Shown: positions 25,504 through 35,070 of the stretch, one piece after another
How positions within the stretch are numbered: position 1 is the stretch's first letter
Layout: every line of letters begins with the position of its first letter
DNA from: an uncultured Planctomycetaceae bacterium
Lineage (GTDB): Bacteria; Planctomycetota; Planctomycetia; Planctomycetales; Planctomycetaceae
NCBI GenBank assembly: GCA_937916515.1
Contig: CALFSX010000199.1
Location: 1-56,120, forward strand
Reading direction: 5' to 3'
DNA length: 56,120 bases
Translations under genes and position numbers: made by a program
The notes under the pieces: generated by a model
Database searches by the model: none
What the model was told of the DNA's origin: nothing
What the model saw: only the letters and a program-made list of their open reading frames with translations

Positions 25504-28140
25504 CTACTTGATGTCTCGAATGCGGTTGATGGCTTCGTCTGCCTCTCGGTCTCCCGGGACCAGAAACTGAATTCGGTACCATTGTTCAAGTGACGATTTG
25601 TAAAGTTGTTGTTTTTCCAGCAAGCGTGCCAGGTCGCGTGTGAGTAGGAGGTTGTCTCCGTCTGCTTTCATGCACTGTTGCAGCCACTTCACTGCCTCAT
25701 CCATTCGGTTTGTGGCGACTAAATGTGAGGCTCGCAGAGAGTTGGTGGATTCGTCCTGTGGTTTGGGCAATTCGTTCCAGAACTTCTCAGCTTGATTCCA
25801 GAATTCTTTCCGTTGGATATGGTCGATGGCATTGCGCGCTGCCTCTACACATTCGGTGTAATTTCTGGGGCCGAACAATGCCATGGCGTCTTCCATGGAC
25901 CAGTGATTCAACGCGTTGTCCAGCATTGCTGGTCGAAACTGTTCGGAATACTTCAAGCTGTGATCCCAGAATTCCTGTGCCAGGTTGTGTTGATCAGCCT
26001 GAAGAGCAAGTGTTCCCAGAGTCATGGCAATTCCAGCATTGGCAGGTTGCACAAACAGAGCGTGCCTTGCCTGTTGTTCAAACAGTTCCATGTGGTTCTG
26101 CAGGATCGCGATCGCGCAGCGTGTTTCTGCGATTTGCGGCATGAGTGGATATTGCTTCTGAGTTGACTCAAACAATTCAGCAAGGTGATTTTCGTTCGCG
26201 AGTTCTGTCAATTGCGTCCTGAGACTTGCGGCTGTTTGTGGATCTGCTGCATCCATTTCTGCTAACGACCCCATGATCTGCTGCAGCATTGATCGCTCCC
26301 ACAGTAAACCGAAACCCTTGTCTTCTCGTATTGCCTCACCCTTCGCTGCCAACATTACCTGCCACCGAAAACTGGCGTCAGCCAGTCGTGTCATGGTCCG
26401 CATGCCTTCTGCATCATCCGGACGTTCAGCCAGTCTTTGGCCAAGTGTCTGCATAATCGATGCAACTTCGTCCAGCTTTGAAGGCTCAAATGGTTTCATC
26501 AAGACTCTGTGGCCATCTACCACACTCTGGTCAATTTCAACCGTTGCCCACTGGTCCTGCAGAAAGTTTCCGGCCGCCACGATCAGGCCGATCTGAATTG
26601 CGATCGAAAATAGTGGATGGCACCGCATAGAAGCCGAACGAAACGGCGATGGTGAGCTGACTGCACTGTCGATCAGCCCGCTGCAGGCTGCGATAATGAC
26701 AATCAGAAGGCTGCTGGCAGACGGCATGCCGACGCCGAAGTCAAAAAAGCCGGAAACTGCCTGAGTCAACGTGCACAAAACGGCAACTGAACCCGCGGCG
26801 CCCAGCAGGCGGCGTGAGATACGCGGTGCCTCTGACGACTTTGAGACACTGCGAGTCTTTTGTTCTTTCCAGCCAGCAAACCCGACGATCAAGCCAATTG
26901 CCCCGATGCTCACGAATAGCGTCAGCCCCACCAGGCCACCTTCGATCAGTATATCCATAAAATGGTTGTCAGCGTTTCGAAACCAGGTTGTTCCGGTGAA
27001 CGATCGGTAGGGCAGCGTGGCAAACCGGTAACTGCCCAGGCCGGTGCCTGTGATTGGAAAGTCCAGCAATGCATGCGCCGAATCCAGCCAGTGCTGTGGT
27101 CGAGTTCCTGCTGCATCGTCAAGGTCGCGCAGGGTTTCCATTTCTCCCACAATCGCTTCGTCTAGTTCCAGCCAGTGCAGCAGTCCGTAGACTCCTCCTC
27201 CGCAAACTGTCACCAGCAACAAAACCGCAGGTAAGCGTTTCACTGATGACTTGATGCTGGCTGCAATGGTGACTCCAACAACCAGTGCAAGAATTCCGCC
27301 TCGCGACTGAGTTGCAGCGATACCCGCTGCCAGAAATGCCACGGCCACGATTGCCAAAATGTGCCAGGTGGTCAGGTCGGATATGAATTGCATGGACCGG
27401 CGAAAGGCATCTTCCCAGAAAGGTATATTCAGCCTGCCAACCTGTTGCTTGCCATCAACGCCCGCACGAGCCATATGGAAACTCAGCCAGCCTACGGCAC
27501 ATGCAAAACAAAGACACAGCCATCCGGCGGCATTGTTCGGGTTGATGAACGTTGCAAAGGCCGCAGCGCCGCTACCCTGGTTCAGTCCGAGTGCCCAGAG
27601 CTGGTTGAGTTCCAGGCCCTGATTCTGAAACAACTGCGACAGACCAATCGTGGTGGCTGTGATGCCGTTTACGATGAAAATCAGGCTGCCCCACATCAGG
27701 GATCTGGACGTACGGATGTGTGCAAACGACGTGAATGCCAGAAGTGCGAGGGCAAGCAGTGTCGCGATTGTTGTGCGAGTGTCAGCTTCCAGTAGCGAGG
27801 CGACTGCTGGCGAATCCGGTATGACAGCGTCCGCCAAATCTCCAACGGTATGGTGCATCCTGCTTATCGGATGGCTGTCTACGGTTCGAAGCTGCCACGT
27901 TCCGAGTAATGCTAATCCGATCAACGGCATCGCGACCAATGGAAGCGATCGTGGTAATCTACCTTGCAGCAGGTGAGCGACGATGGACAGCAACGCTGCG
28001 GCAATGGCACCCGCCAGCAGCGTGAATCTCGCCAGTGGAATCACACCACCCAGCATCCAGGGAACTGCCGCGATCGTGGACAGCATGACAAGAGTTGCCA
28101 GGATCCCAATTAACTTTCCTGTCACCTTGAACAAGGCCAT
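25504..28140 (-). CDS. O-antigen ligase-like membrane protein with C-terminal TPR region
   Basis: A large protein of 878 residues from the ATG at 28140, which follows GGGAGAAGAC, a strong ribosome site; an upstream ATG at 28188 is less likely. About twelve membrane helices fill residues 1-520, including a long periplasmic loop with TGTGLGSYRFATLPYR-like residues, the Wzy_C/O-antigen ligase signature around the G-x-G and the following ADNHFMDILIEGG segment. Residues about 560-878 are hydrophilic, helical and repeat-like (for example ALFVQPANAGIAMTLGTLALQADQ), consistent with TPRs. Members join or polymerise surface polysaccharide on lipid carriers, so this is likely a glycan ligase or polymerase. 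The adjacent upstream gene for a polyprenyl-phosphate sugar transferase supports that. Confidence 0.85.
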   Translation of the reverse strand: MALFKVTGKLIGILATLVMLSTIAAVPWMLGGVIPLARFTLLAGAIAAALLSIVAHLLQGRLPRSLPLVAMPLIGLALLGTWQLRTVDSHPISRMHHTVGDLADAVIPDSPAVASLLEADTRTTIATLLALALLAFTSFAHIRTSRSLMWGSLIFIVNGITATTIGLSQLFQNQGLELNQLWALGLNQGSGAAAFATFINPNNAAGWLCLCFACAVGWLSFHMARAGVDGKQQVGRLNIPFWEDAFRRSMQFISDLTTWHILAIVAVAFLAAGIAATQSRGGILALVVGVTIAASIKSSVKRLPAVLLLVTVCGGGVYGLLHWLELDEAIVGEMETLRDLDDAAGTRPQHWLDSAHALLDFPITGTGLGSYRFATLPYRSFTGTTWFRNADNHFMDILIEGGLVGLTLFVSIGAIGLIVGFAGWKEQKTRSVSKSSEAPRISRRLLGAAGSVAVLCTLTQAVSGFFDFGVGMPSASSLLIVIIAACSGLIDSAVSSPSPFRSASMRCHPLFSIAIQIGLIVAAGNFLQDQWATVEIDQSVVDGHRVLMKPFEPSKLDEVASIMQTLGQRLAERPDDAEGMRTMTRLADASFRWQVMLAAKGEAIREDKGFGLLWERSMLQQIMGSLAEMDAADPQTAASLRTQLTELANENHLAELFESTQKQYPLMPQIAETRCAIAILQNHMELFEQQARHALFVQPANAGIAMTLGTLALQADQHNLAQEFWDHSLKYSEQFRPAMLDNALNHWSMEDAMALFGPRNYTECVEAARNAIDHIQRKEFWNQAEKFWNELPKPQDESTNSLRASHLVATNRMDEAVKWLQQCMKADGDNLLLTRDLARLLEKQQLYKSSLEQWYRIQFLVPGDREADEAINRIRDIK

Positions 28141-28354
28141 GTCTTCTCCCGCTTTGTGTACACGTTGTTGACGTGTACAAGACGTCAATTGTTCGCCTGT
28201 TTTGGATCAAAAAATTGAGTGCGAGTCAAACTGAGTTTGAGCTGACTTCAGGCTCAGCAGAAGACAACCCCGACCGTCGCTCCTGAGTCACTTCTGGTTC
28301 GAAGTCAGAATCAATATCGGAAGGGCGCGGGCGGGATGGGCGACTTGAGGCTGG

Positions 28355-29914
28355 TTAGTGAGCGGAATGCCCACCGTGCAGTTTTTCCGGCTGAAAACGT
28401 TCTGGCACTGGCACTGGCACTGTCTTGGTTGGTGCGGGCGGGCTTAGCTTTTCGCGGCGCAGATCTTCAATGAGTGTGACCAGTTCTGCTTCAAACGCTC
28501 CCAGGCCACCAATCAGGTCGCTCATCCATTTGCAGATAGATCCGTCACCAACGGCACCGACAACTTTGATATGACCAACTCTCATGTCCTGAACGATCAA
28601 TGGAATTTCAGACTTCCATTCTTCGTGCATTTGAGTTTGAGTCTTTCTTTTCCAGCTGGCGTGATATTCTTCGCCAATCAACGGTAGGTTCACAATCAGC
28701 TCAACCCTGTCCATCTTGAAGCGTTCAGCGAAGTCGGTAAGTGTTTCCCAAAGCTGTTGCCAGTTATGGTCGCCTCTCAGCTGAGTCTCTTCATCATGGA
28801 GTACGGTCTGCATTGGGGCAGAACGATGCATCATTGATGCTGTGAGCCGTTTCAATCGGTTTGACAGCAGTCTCATTTCTGTATGGCCGAATGACCGAGT
28901 CAAAATGAGCAGTGATAGTGCTGTGGCGGCTCCAATCACCGCAATCAGATCGTTCTTCAATGCAGAAGCGACGATTGCCCCCATACCGGTCAGTGCACAC
29001 AGCGAAGCAGTGATCAACAACAGCTTGGCACCACTCAGCCCGCGACGCTGCAGGCAGTGATGCAGATGTCCACGATCCGTTTCATAGATACTGCGTCCCG
29101 TCAGCTTTCGGCGCACAATGGCCATGGCGACATCGAACAGTGGTATCGCCCAGATAGCGGTCGGCAGCAACAGGGTTGCCGCAGTGTATTGCTTGATGGA
29201 GCATTTCAGCGCGACGGCCCCCAACACCAGGCCGATCAGCATGCTTCCGGAATCACCCAGAAACATGCGAGCTGGGGGGAAGTTGTAAATCAGAAATCCA
29301 GATAAGCCTCCAGCCAGTATCAATGAAATCATCAGGCCATCCGGGCGACCGCCATAGATGTACGTGACTCCCGCAATGGAAAGGCTCAGCACAATTCCGG
29401 TGGTGCTTGCAAGGCCATCTACGCCATCGATCAGATTCAATGCATTGATCGCCCCGACGATGCACAGCAATGTCACAATGGGAGCGAGGTCGCCGAAGGA
29501 CATGTGGAAGCCAAGAATGCTGACTTCGCGAACAGTGATGCCAGACGGCAGCATGATGATGCCCGCCAGAATCTGAGCTGCCAGTTTTTGCCTGCCACGA
29601 ACTCCAAATCGGTCATCAACAATTCCCACACCGACAATCAGCAGCCCCGCAAAAAACAGGGATAGCAGAAACTTGATGTCGTTGGTTGTCGGAGCCAGCA
29701 GGCCTGGGTAAGCCAGTAACGTGGTCGTCACAGCCACAATGATGGTGATCAGCAGTGTTGGTCCGCCCGTAAGGGGGACTGGCATTTCGTGCAGTTTTCG
29801 ATGGCCGTCCGGCGCATCGACAACACCGAAGCGCGTTGCCACACGACCGACCAGCGGAGCTGTAATCGCACTGGCAAAGAACGCGGTGACGAAAGCCAAT
29901 AGGCCAAATGACAT
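28355..29914 (-). CDS. WecA/MraY-type undecaprenyl-phosphate sugar-1-phosphate transferase
   Basis: A polytopic protein of 519 residues from the ATG at 29914. It transfers a sugar-1-phosphate from a UDP-sugar to undecaprenyl phosphate, the first step of a lipid-linked glycan. The family signatures are all present: RKLHEMPVPLTGGP, GIVDDRFGVRGRQKLAAQ (the DDxx(D) metal site), NALNLIDGVDGLAS, FLGDSGSMLIG and the DRGHLHHCLQRRG loop. WecA proteins have about 360 residues; here a soluble C-terminal extension of about 170 residues follows the last helix, with a Pro-rich end. The frame is open upstream to 30007. The O-antigen ligase-like gene downstream on the same strand fits one polysaccharide pathway. 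Whether the sugar is GlcNAc or another cannot be told. Confidence 0.9.
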   Translation of the reverse strand: MSFGLLAFVTAFFASAITAPLVGRVATRFGVVDAPDGHRKLHEMPVPLTGGPTLLITIIVAVTTTLLAYPGLLAPTTNDIKFLLSLFFAGLLIVGVGIVDDRFGVRGRQKLAAQILAGIIMLPSGITVREVSILGFHMSFGDLAPIVTLLCIVGAINALNLIDGVDGLASTTGIVLSLSIAGVTYIYGGRPDGLMISLILAGGLSGFLIYNFPPARMFLGDSGSMLIGLVLGAVALKCSIKQYTAATLLLPTAIWAIPLFDVAMAIVRRKLTGRSIYETDRGHLHHCLQRRGLSGAKLLLITASLCALTGMGAIVASALKNDLIAVIGAATALSLLILTRSFGHTEMRLLSNRLKRLTASMMHRSAPMQTVLHDEETQLRGDHNWQQLWETLTDFAERFKMDRVELIVNLPLIGEEYHASWKRKTQTQMHEEWKSEIPLIVQDMRVGHIKVVGAVGDGSICKWMSDLIGGLGAFEAELVTLIEDLRREKLSPPAPTKTVPVPVPERFQPEKLHGGHSAH

Positions 29915-30007
29915 GTCCGAGGAACCTCGAAAGACTGGTAAACCCGAACTTTCAATGTCGATGCACCCTGGTTGCAAAACATCAACGTTCGTTCCACACA
30001 GTTTCAC

Positions 30008-30383
30008 GAGTCATCAGGGGCCGTTGCAAGGACGCAATCGGTGAATCCCTAAAAAGGCATTCAAACGCAACAATCGTTCTATTTTCCCTGAAATTTGCGG
30101 CTACTACTTTTGAATCACAAGGTTGCACAATTCCATCACCTACACTGCGGACCGCGCGATGGCTCGCTTGTTTGGTTAAGTTTACCGGTTAGGCAGACTG
30201 TGTCGCAGTAGGCTTTGGTGGTGTAGGGGGGGTAGGTTCTGAGGCCGCAAAGTGTGAGTTGCCTGCACGCGCACCCCTTGCGAGCGAACACGTCGCATGG
30301 GGCATTTCCCCGCCCTGCATTTTGGGCCACTGAGACGCGATCTTTCACAGGCCCTATCTCAATGGCCCGAATTCTCAGCGCTG
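30008..30383. other. Intergenic, no gene seen
   Basis: Lies between the transferase gene and cysH on the same strand. The minus-strand frame 30136-30576 overlaps cysH and is a shadow. I find no hairpin with a T-run convincing enough to call a cysH terminator. Confidence 0.45.
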
Positions 30384-31175
30384 TTAGATCATGTAGTCGG
30401 TCGAGCGACCAAGAACGCGATCGACAAGGTCTTGTGGCAAGTCGATTGCTGGTGAGCGTTCTGGATCCAGATCTGTCGGATTGATGCCGCAGTAGACGGA
30501 CCATGGCCCAAGATGTCTCCACCTTCCGGCTCGTCGAGGTTCCGTCGGCAGAACGGGTGTGGTGCAGCGATTGCACCCGATGGTGGAGTATCCCTGATCG
30601 TGGAGTGGGTTTGTGATTACAGTGTGCTCTGCAATGTAGCCAGCAAGCTGTTCATCATCGAAATTCACCAGTGGGTTAATTCGAAGGCAATTCAGCCGCG
30701 TATCGACCGCCAGAATCGGGCAGGCTCCCCGAGCACCGCCGTCTGACCGTCTTAGGCTGCCAATTAACGCGTCATATTCGTGTGCTACGGCATCCAGTGG
30801 TGCAGATTTACGAAGTTCGCAGCACTGTTTTTGACCTTCCGGGCTTAAGTACAGGACGCCCAGTTCAGCTGTTTGCTCCGCCATGGTTTTTTCTGGTGCG
30901 AGCGTGCGGAACCTGAGATTGTATTCATTCATCAGTCGGTCACGGGTTTCCAGTGTTTCCGGAAAAAGCACACCGGTATCGACGAACAGCACATCCAGGC
31001 TCAGCGACAAAGACTGAATCATGTGACAAATCGTGTTCCCTGACTTCTGCATGGAAGACAGCGCGCCAACACGCGTGCCAAACGTTGTCACGGCCCACTG
31101 CAGTAGTTCCTGCGGAGTTCGGTCCTCAAATGTTCGATTAAGTTCGATTAGATCGGCCTGACTAAGCCTCGCCAT
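30384..31175 (-). CDS. cysH: Phosphoadenylyl/adenylyl-sulfate reductase family protein CysH
   Basis: A protein of 263 residues from assimilatory sulfate reduction, which reduces APS or PAPS to sulfite using thioredoxin. Conserved segments are [17 protein letters not shown] (PP-loop), [14 protein letters not shown], and the C118-C119-ELRK and G-C201-N-R-C204 pairs that bind a [4Fe-4S] cluster in APS-type reductases, then TEPRRAGRW. The catalytic cysteine motif near the C-terminus, usually ECGLH, reads YCGIN (Cys229), with the acidic and histidine residues changed. The [4Fe-4S] pattern favours APS reductase over the cluster-free PAPS type. Because of the altered motif I am less sure of activity than of family. 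It stands alone, without cysDN or cysI in the window. Confidence 0.85.
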   Translation of the reverse strand: MARLSQADLIELNRTFEDRTPQELLQWAVTTFGTRVGALSSMQKSGNTICHMIQSLSLSLDVLFVDTGVLFPETLETRDRLMNEYNLRFRTLAPEKTMAEQTAELGVLYLSPEGQKQCCELRKSAPLDAVAHEYDALIGSLRRSDGGARGACPILAVDTRLNCLRINPLVNFDDEQLAGYIAEHTVITNPLHDQGYSTIGCNRCTTPVLPTEPRRAGRWRHLGPWSVYCGINPTDLDPERSPAIDLPQDLVDRVLGRSTDYMI

Positions 31176-31442
31176 TTGGTTACTGCCCTGTGCTGATTAT
31201 CTGTTTCTAACAGGCTCATTTAAAACGGTTCCAGTCGTCGGAACAGCCTGTTCGGCCGCGAATCATACTTAGTTCTGCGATTGCCGCCAATCACGAATAG
31301 AAGTGCCCAAAAATGGCAACAAACCTTCGAGAATTGATGTCAAATGCATGCGTTCGGCCGAGTCAGGTGTTTGGTTTCAGTGCATTTTTTCTGATTCAAG
31401 GTTCCTGTTCGCCCGCCATCAAACAGTTGTTAGCAAACGAAA
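31176..31442. other. Intergenic, cysH upstream region
   Basis: About 270 bases, AT-richer than the genes, between the cysH start and the terminator of the next minus-strand gene. It should hold the cysH promoter, but I could not pick a clear site. The 79-codon frame at 31303 has no recognisable content. Confidence 0.4.
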
Positions 31443-31466
31443 AAGCCCCGTGATTTCACGGGGCTT
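31443..31466 (-). terminator. Terminator of the DUF1598-type gene
   Basis: Inverted repeat AAGCCCCGTGA (31443-31453) and TCACGGGGCTT (31456-31466), with a very short loop, followed on the minus strand by TTT and further T-rich sequence. It lies 37 bases after the stop of the gene ending at 31503. Confidence 0.85.
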
Positions 31467-31502
31467 GGTCGAATTTATACGATTTTTGGTTGATCGCATT
31501 CT

Positions 31503-33167
31503 CTATTTTGCTGCGTCCCACCACCATCGACCGTTTTGCTGACCCATAGGAGTTCCCTTGCTGGTCTCAGCGTCCAATGTTGGGTCGGTTGTGAGATTGT
31601 TCTTGTCGTTCACAAACTTCACCATGTCGCCCCGAACACCACCAGCCACCTGAATGACCACGCTACCACCACTGTAAACTCGGTGATGAGCGGCTGTCAT
31701 CAGTTCGGTTGGCACTTCCACAGATTTGGTGTCGAGGTTGCTTTTGTTTCCAAAGTAAGCCGGAGTCCAGCCAACCTGATCAGCAAGCCCTTGAGAATGG
31801 ACGAGTGCTGAAACCATGGCGAGATCAAAAATGTTTTCCATGTCAGCAAACACAACGTCTTGAGCTGCCAGTTCAGAAACATGTTTTGTAAACAGTTCAG
31901 CGAATTTCGCATTCGCTTTGGTGGCCTTGCCTGTTCCGTTGTGGGTTCCGTCGTTTCCAACTGTTTGATCTTCTGCAAGACACTGAACAGCGTTGCCGGC
32001 AAATTCGAACACCTTGCCGTTTGATGACAGGTTCACGGCGTCGTAGCCTACCGCCATCCACCAGCGAAGTGCGTCCATGGAACCAGAGCCTCGTTGTTCC
32101 GATCGGCTTAAAAGGTCGAAGTAGCTTTTCATGCCTTCAGGACCTTTGCGTTTGCCGATTCCGATTTCCTTCATGCGATAGTCGGCATCAACAATCACAG
32201 ACGCGATGCGAGAATCCTGTGGCACTCCCTGAACAAATACGTTTTGCAGTCCCAGACGTTGTTCCAGTTCCGTTGCAAAGCTTGCAGCTGTTTTCGCATT
32301 CAGCGTGTTACGATTTTTGTTGACATATTCCTGAACCGCCACGATCTGATCCTGCTTGGGGTCGATCGTACACATAAAGAAGCCACTTCCGCCGCGGCTG
32401 AATGTTCGAGTCAGGGTTACCAGGTCGTCAAAATTCAATGTGGGGCGACCGTTGTTTTCGCTCACCATACGACCTTCTGCACCACGCGACCAGTTGCCAG
32501 CGGGGCCGGCAATGACAATGTCGCCAGTTTCCGGGTAGACCATCAAAAATTCAATGTTGCTAAGTCCCGCCAGAGTGCGGATGTCATCCGTCATTGGTTT
32601 ACCAGCTTCAGCAAGTTGCTGAACGTGTTTTTCCAAACGAGGCAGCGACACCATTCGTAAGGTTGAAGACTGTCGAACGTTGGTGTTGTGGTTTGCGCTC
32701 TTTGCCAGTTCAGCCGCTTTAATCAGGTTGGAATCATCACTGATATTTTTCAGTGCCTTCAAAACGGCTGGGGCTGCTACGAAAACACCTTGAGACGAGA
32801 TTGAAACCGTTCCGCCTTCTCCGTCCGTCGCGAGCCACTTTGCCGGTGGACTGGTCTGCTCCTGAATCAGTTGCAGAATTTCGCCGAAGTTGGCAAATGG
32901 GCTACCACCGCCAATTTGAGGCGTTGGTTGTATTTGGCGAGCTCGATCGGCCGTGACACGGTCACCGGTCAGCTCCGAAGCTTCCATGATGTCTTTGATG
33001 GCCGTTCCAAAGTCGCCCTGCTCTGCAGCGACTCGAGCCTGCATCTTCAGCTGAGCCGCGCGAACTTCTACGGGGACAGCCGTGGCGTTTTCGCCAGCAA
33101 TCGACACAGACGACGATGCAGCTACCAAAGAGACAATTGACAGCAGCCAGGATGACGTACGCAGCAT
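31503..33167 (-). CDS. DUF1598-type planctomycete secreted protein
   Basis: A protein of 554 residues with a signal peptide (about 1-24, ending SSVSIAG). After a helical region (about 30-80) come globular alpha/beta stretches with KWLATDGEGGTVSISSQGVFVAAPA, SLPRLEKHVQQLAEAGKP and EFLMVYPETGDIVIAGPAGNW, then MKEIGIGKRKGPEGMKSYFDLL. This pattern matches what I know of the planctomycete DUF1598 family. The function is unknown; an extracytoplasmic location is inferred from the leader. The C-terminus ends GQQNGRWWWDAAK. AAGGGC precedes the ATG at 33167. It has its own terminator and appears monocistronic. Confidence 0.75.
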   Translation of the reverse strand: MLRTSSWLLSIVSLVAASSSVSIAGENATAVPVEVRAAQLKMQARVAAEQGDFGTAIKDIMEASELTGDRVTADRARQIQPTPQIGGGSPFANFGEILQLIQEQTSPPAKWLATDGEGGTVSISSQGVFVAAPAVLKALKNISDDSNLIKAAELAKSANHNTNVRQSSTLRMVSLPRLEKHVQQLAEAGKPMTDDIRTLAGLSNIEFLMVYPETGDIVIAGPAGNWSRGAEGRMVSENNGRPTLNFDDLVTLTRTFSRGGSGFFMCTIDPKQDQIVAVQEYVNKNRNTLNAKTAASFATELEQRLGLQNVFVQGVPQDSRIASVIVDADYRMKEIGIGKRKGPEGMKSYFDLLSRSEQRGSGSMDALRWWMAVGYDAVNLSSNGKVFEFAGNAVQCLAEDQTVGNDGTHNGTGKATKANAKFAELFTKHVSELAAQDVVFADMENIFDLAMVSALVHSQGLADQVGWTPAYFGNKSNLDTKSVEVPTELMTAAHHRVYSGGSVVIQVAGGVRGDMVKFVNDKNNLTTDPTLDAETSKGTPMGQQNGRWWWDAAK

Positions 33168-33464
33168 GAGATGTGCCCTTGATTCAATCTAAAATCCGAG
33201 TCAGAAACGGAGAGGTTCAGACTCCGAAAGCCCCTGCGCGCACACAAACCAAAATGGGGCGCAATAGACCTAGTCTCTAGCATCGTCGCGAGGATCGGCG
33301 TCGTCAAGAACATTCCCCGAATTCCCCGACATACGCATCGTTTGGAAACTGCCGACTGTACCGGCTGTGCTGGTCAGACGAATGCTTCAGGTTACAATAC
33401 CGCCTTACGACTAATTTCCTCCATTTACCCTTCGAAATCCGCACAAACGGACGCCCAGCCAAGC

Positions 33465-34304
33465 ATGCCAGAACTGCCTGAAGTTGAAACGATGGTACGC
33501 GGAATCAAAGCCGAAACGGAGCAGCGAATAATCTCCGAGCTGGAGTTCTGCCCGTGTACTCGGCGCCCGATTCAAGTGTCCCCGGAACCGGCAGAATTTC
33601 GGAAACGAGTCAAAAACAGAGGAATCAAACGCGTCCTTCGATTCGCGAAACGCGTGATTCTTGAGCTGTCTGATTCGCAGTTTATTGTCATTGAGCCTCG
33701 AATGACCGGACTAATGCTGGTTTCCGAACCTCCCACCACGGAGCATCGTCGACTGTGCTGGCACCTGTTGCCGGTTCGTGGCCGAGTCGATTCAGTGGAA
33801 TTCTGGGACCGTCGTGGGCTGGGCACCGTTCGCTTGTTGAATTCCGACCAGATGGATGAACTCCGCAATTCCCTGGGCCCGGACGCGCTCGACATTTCGG
33901 TTGAGCAATGGAAGCGGCAATTGGCTCGAACGTCTCGCCCGATTAAAGTGGCGTTGCTGGATCAGAAGCTTGTGGCTGGCATCGGCAATTTGTACGCCAG
34001 CGAAATTTTACACCGAGCCCGAATCTCACCGCTGCGTCCGGCATCTCAATTGACATTCAGTCAGATCGAAAGGCTTGCCGAAGCCACAGATCTTATTTTG
34101 AACGAAGCCATAAAGTACGAAGGCTCAACGCTGAGTGACGGAACCTATCGGAATGCTTTGAACAAAGACGGCGGCTACCAGAACGAGCATCGAGTTTATC
34201 AGAAGTCAGATACTCGATGTTCGAACTGCGATCGTGGAACCATCAAACGGATCGTGCAGGCTCAGCGATCCACGTTTTATTGTCCGGTGTGTCAAAGAAG
34301 ATGA
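33465..34304 (+). CDS. mutM: Formamidopyrimidine-DNA glycosylase Fpg/MutM
   Basis: A base-excision repair enzyme of 279 residues that removes 8-oxoguanine and ring-opened purines and nicks the strand. The start ATG at 33465 gives MPELPEVETMVRG, with the catalytic Pro2 and Glu3 that must be exposed after Met removal. A long frame upstream to 33342 is therefore not coding. Later landmarks are LDQKLVAGIGNLYASEILHRARISP (helix-two-turn-helix) and the C-terminal zinc finger with Cys252, Cys255, Cys273 and Cys276 (SNCDRGTIKRIV...YCPVC). Length matches the family. It is convergent with the next gene, whose stop codon lies two bases away. Confidence 0.95.
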   Translation: MPELPEVETMVRGIKAETEQRIISELEFCPCTRRPIQVSPEPAEFRKRVKNRGIKRVLRFAKRVILELSDSQFIVIEPRMTGLMLVSEPPTTEHRRLCWHLLPVRGRVDSVEFWDRRGLGTVRLLNSDQMDELRNSLGPDALDISVEQWKRQLARTSRPIKVALLDQKLVAGIGNLYASEILHRARISPLRPASQLTFSQIERLAEATDLILNEAIKYEGSTLSDGTYRNALNKDGGYQNEHRVYQKSDTRCSNCDRGTIKRIVQAQRSTFYCPVCQRR

Positions 34305-34306
34305 TG

Positions 34307-34738
34307 TTACCAAAGTGTTTCCAGCTTGCCGTTGTGGCTGTGTAAAATCTGCCCTGGCCCAGTTCCTTCCGGACTTTCCTTCAGCACACGCAGCCAGACT
34401 TTGTGCCCGCGAGCGGTTCCTTCAAAGGAAACATGTTGAGCCAGATCGTCATCGTCTGCGACGGCATCTGATTGCCAGGACACGTTATCGACTTCATCAA
34501 ACAGATTCATCACCTCACTGATGTTCAGTCGCAGACTGGTTGTGAAACTGGTGCCGTCCATGGGGCCACCCACAATTTCTGTGGTGCCGACAAATACAGA
34601 TACTTCCCAAACGGAATTTTCAAAGTCGTGGAAATAATGACATCCGATCGGGCACTTGCCTGCTTCAGATGTGATTGCTCGAGCCGCATCGTTCCCGAAC
34701 CAGCGGAGCCAGGATGGCGGCTGTTTTCCTGAATTCAT
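34307..34738 (-). CDS. Hypothetical protein, unrecognised
   Basis: About 143 residues from the ATG at 34738 (MNSGKQPPSWLRW...). In-frame ATGs at 34750 and 34819 would add 4 and 27 residues. The sequence is acidic, with CPIGCHYFHDFENSVWEVSVFVGTTEIVGGPMDGTSF, a DADDDDLAQHV-like acidic stretch and a conserved-looking C-terminus. There is no signal peptide or membrane segment. I cannot assign a family. The gene seems real: it fills the space between the convergent mutM stop and a clear promoter-like gap, and its codon use looks like that of its neighbours. Confidence 0.65.
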   Translation of the reverse strand: MNSGKQPPSWLRWFGNDAARAITSEAGKCPIGCHYFHDFENSVWEVSVFVGTTEIVGGPMDGTSFTTSLRLNISEVMNLFDEVDNVSWQSDAVADDDDLAQHVSFEGTARGHKVWLRVLKESPEGTGPGQILHSHNGKLETLW

Positions 34739-34819
34739 TCGGGTTTCCATGTCTTGCGTTCCAAAAGTTGAGCAACTGGGCTGGAGTGACGAGAGTGCTC
34801 TGGCGTCCGGGAAGGACAC

Positions 34820-35070
34820 GCTGCACGCCTGAATGTGTTTATGCCTGAGTCTGTTTATGAAGGTGGCATCATTTCAGGCCAGGCACCGATTCCAGTAGTT
34901 GCAACTGCCGCGCCGGTTAAGAAAACTGTTTTGTTTTCTATTGGAAACGCTTTTTGTCGGATTTTTGACGAAATTAAACGTTTGTGATGTTAAACCGCAT
35001 CGTTTACGGTTTGTTAAGAGTCTAAAACGTTCACGCGCTGAGACAGCCGCAAATGAGTGAGGCAAACGCC
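34820..35070. promoter_or_regulatory. AT-rich divergent regulatory region with inverted repeats
   Basis: This gap separates two divergent genes. From 34920 to 35012 it is AT-rich and contains three symmetric elements: AGAAAAC..GTTTTCT (34920-34939), AAACGTTT (34976-34983) and AAACCG..CGGTTT (34992-35012). They may be operators or promoter parts for the secreted protein at 35071. This is inference from symmetry and base composition only. Confidence 0.4.
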
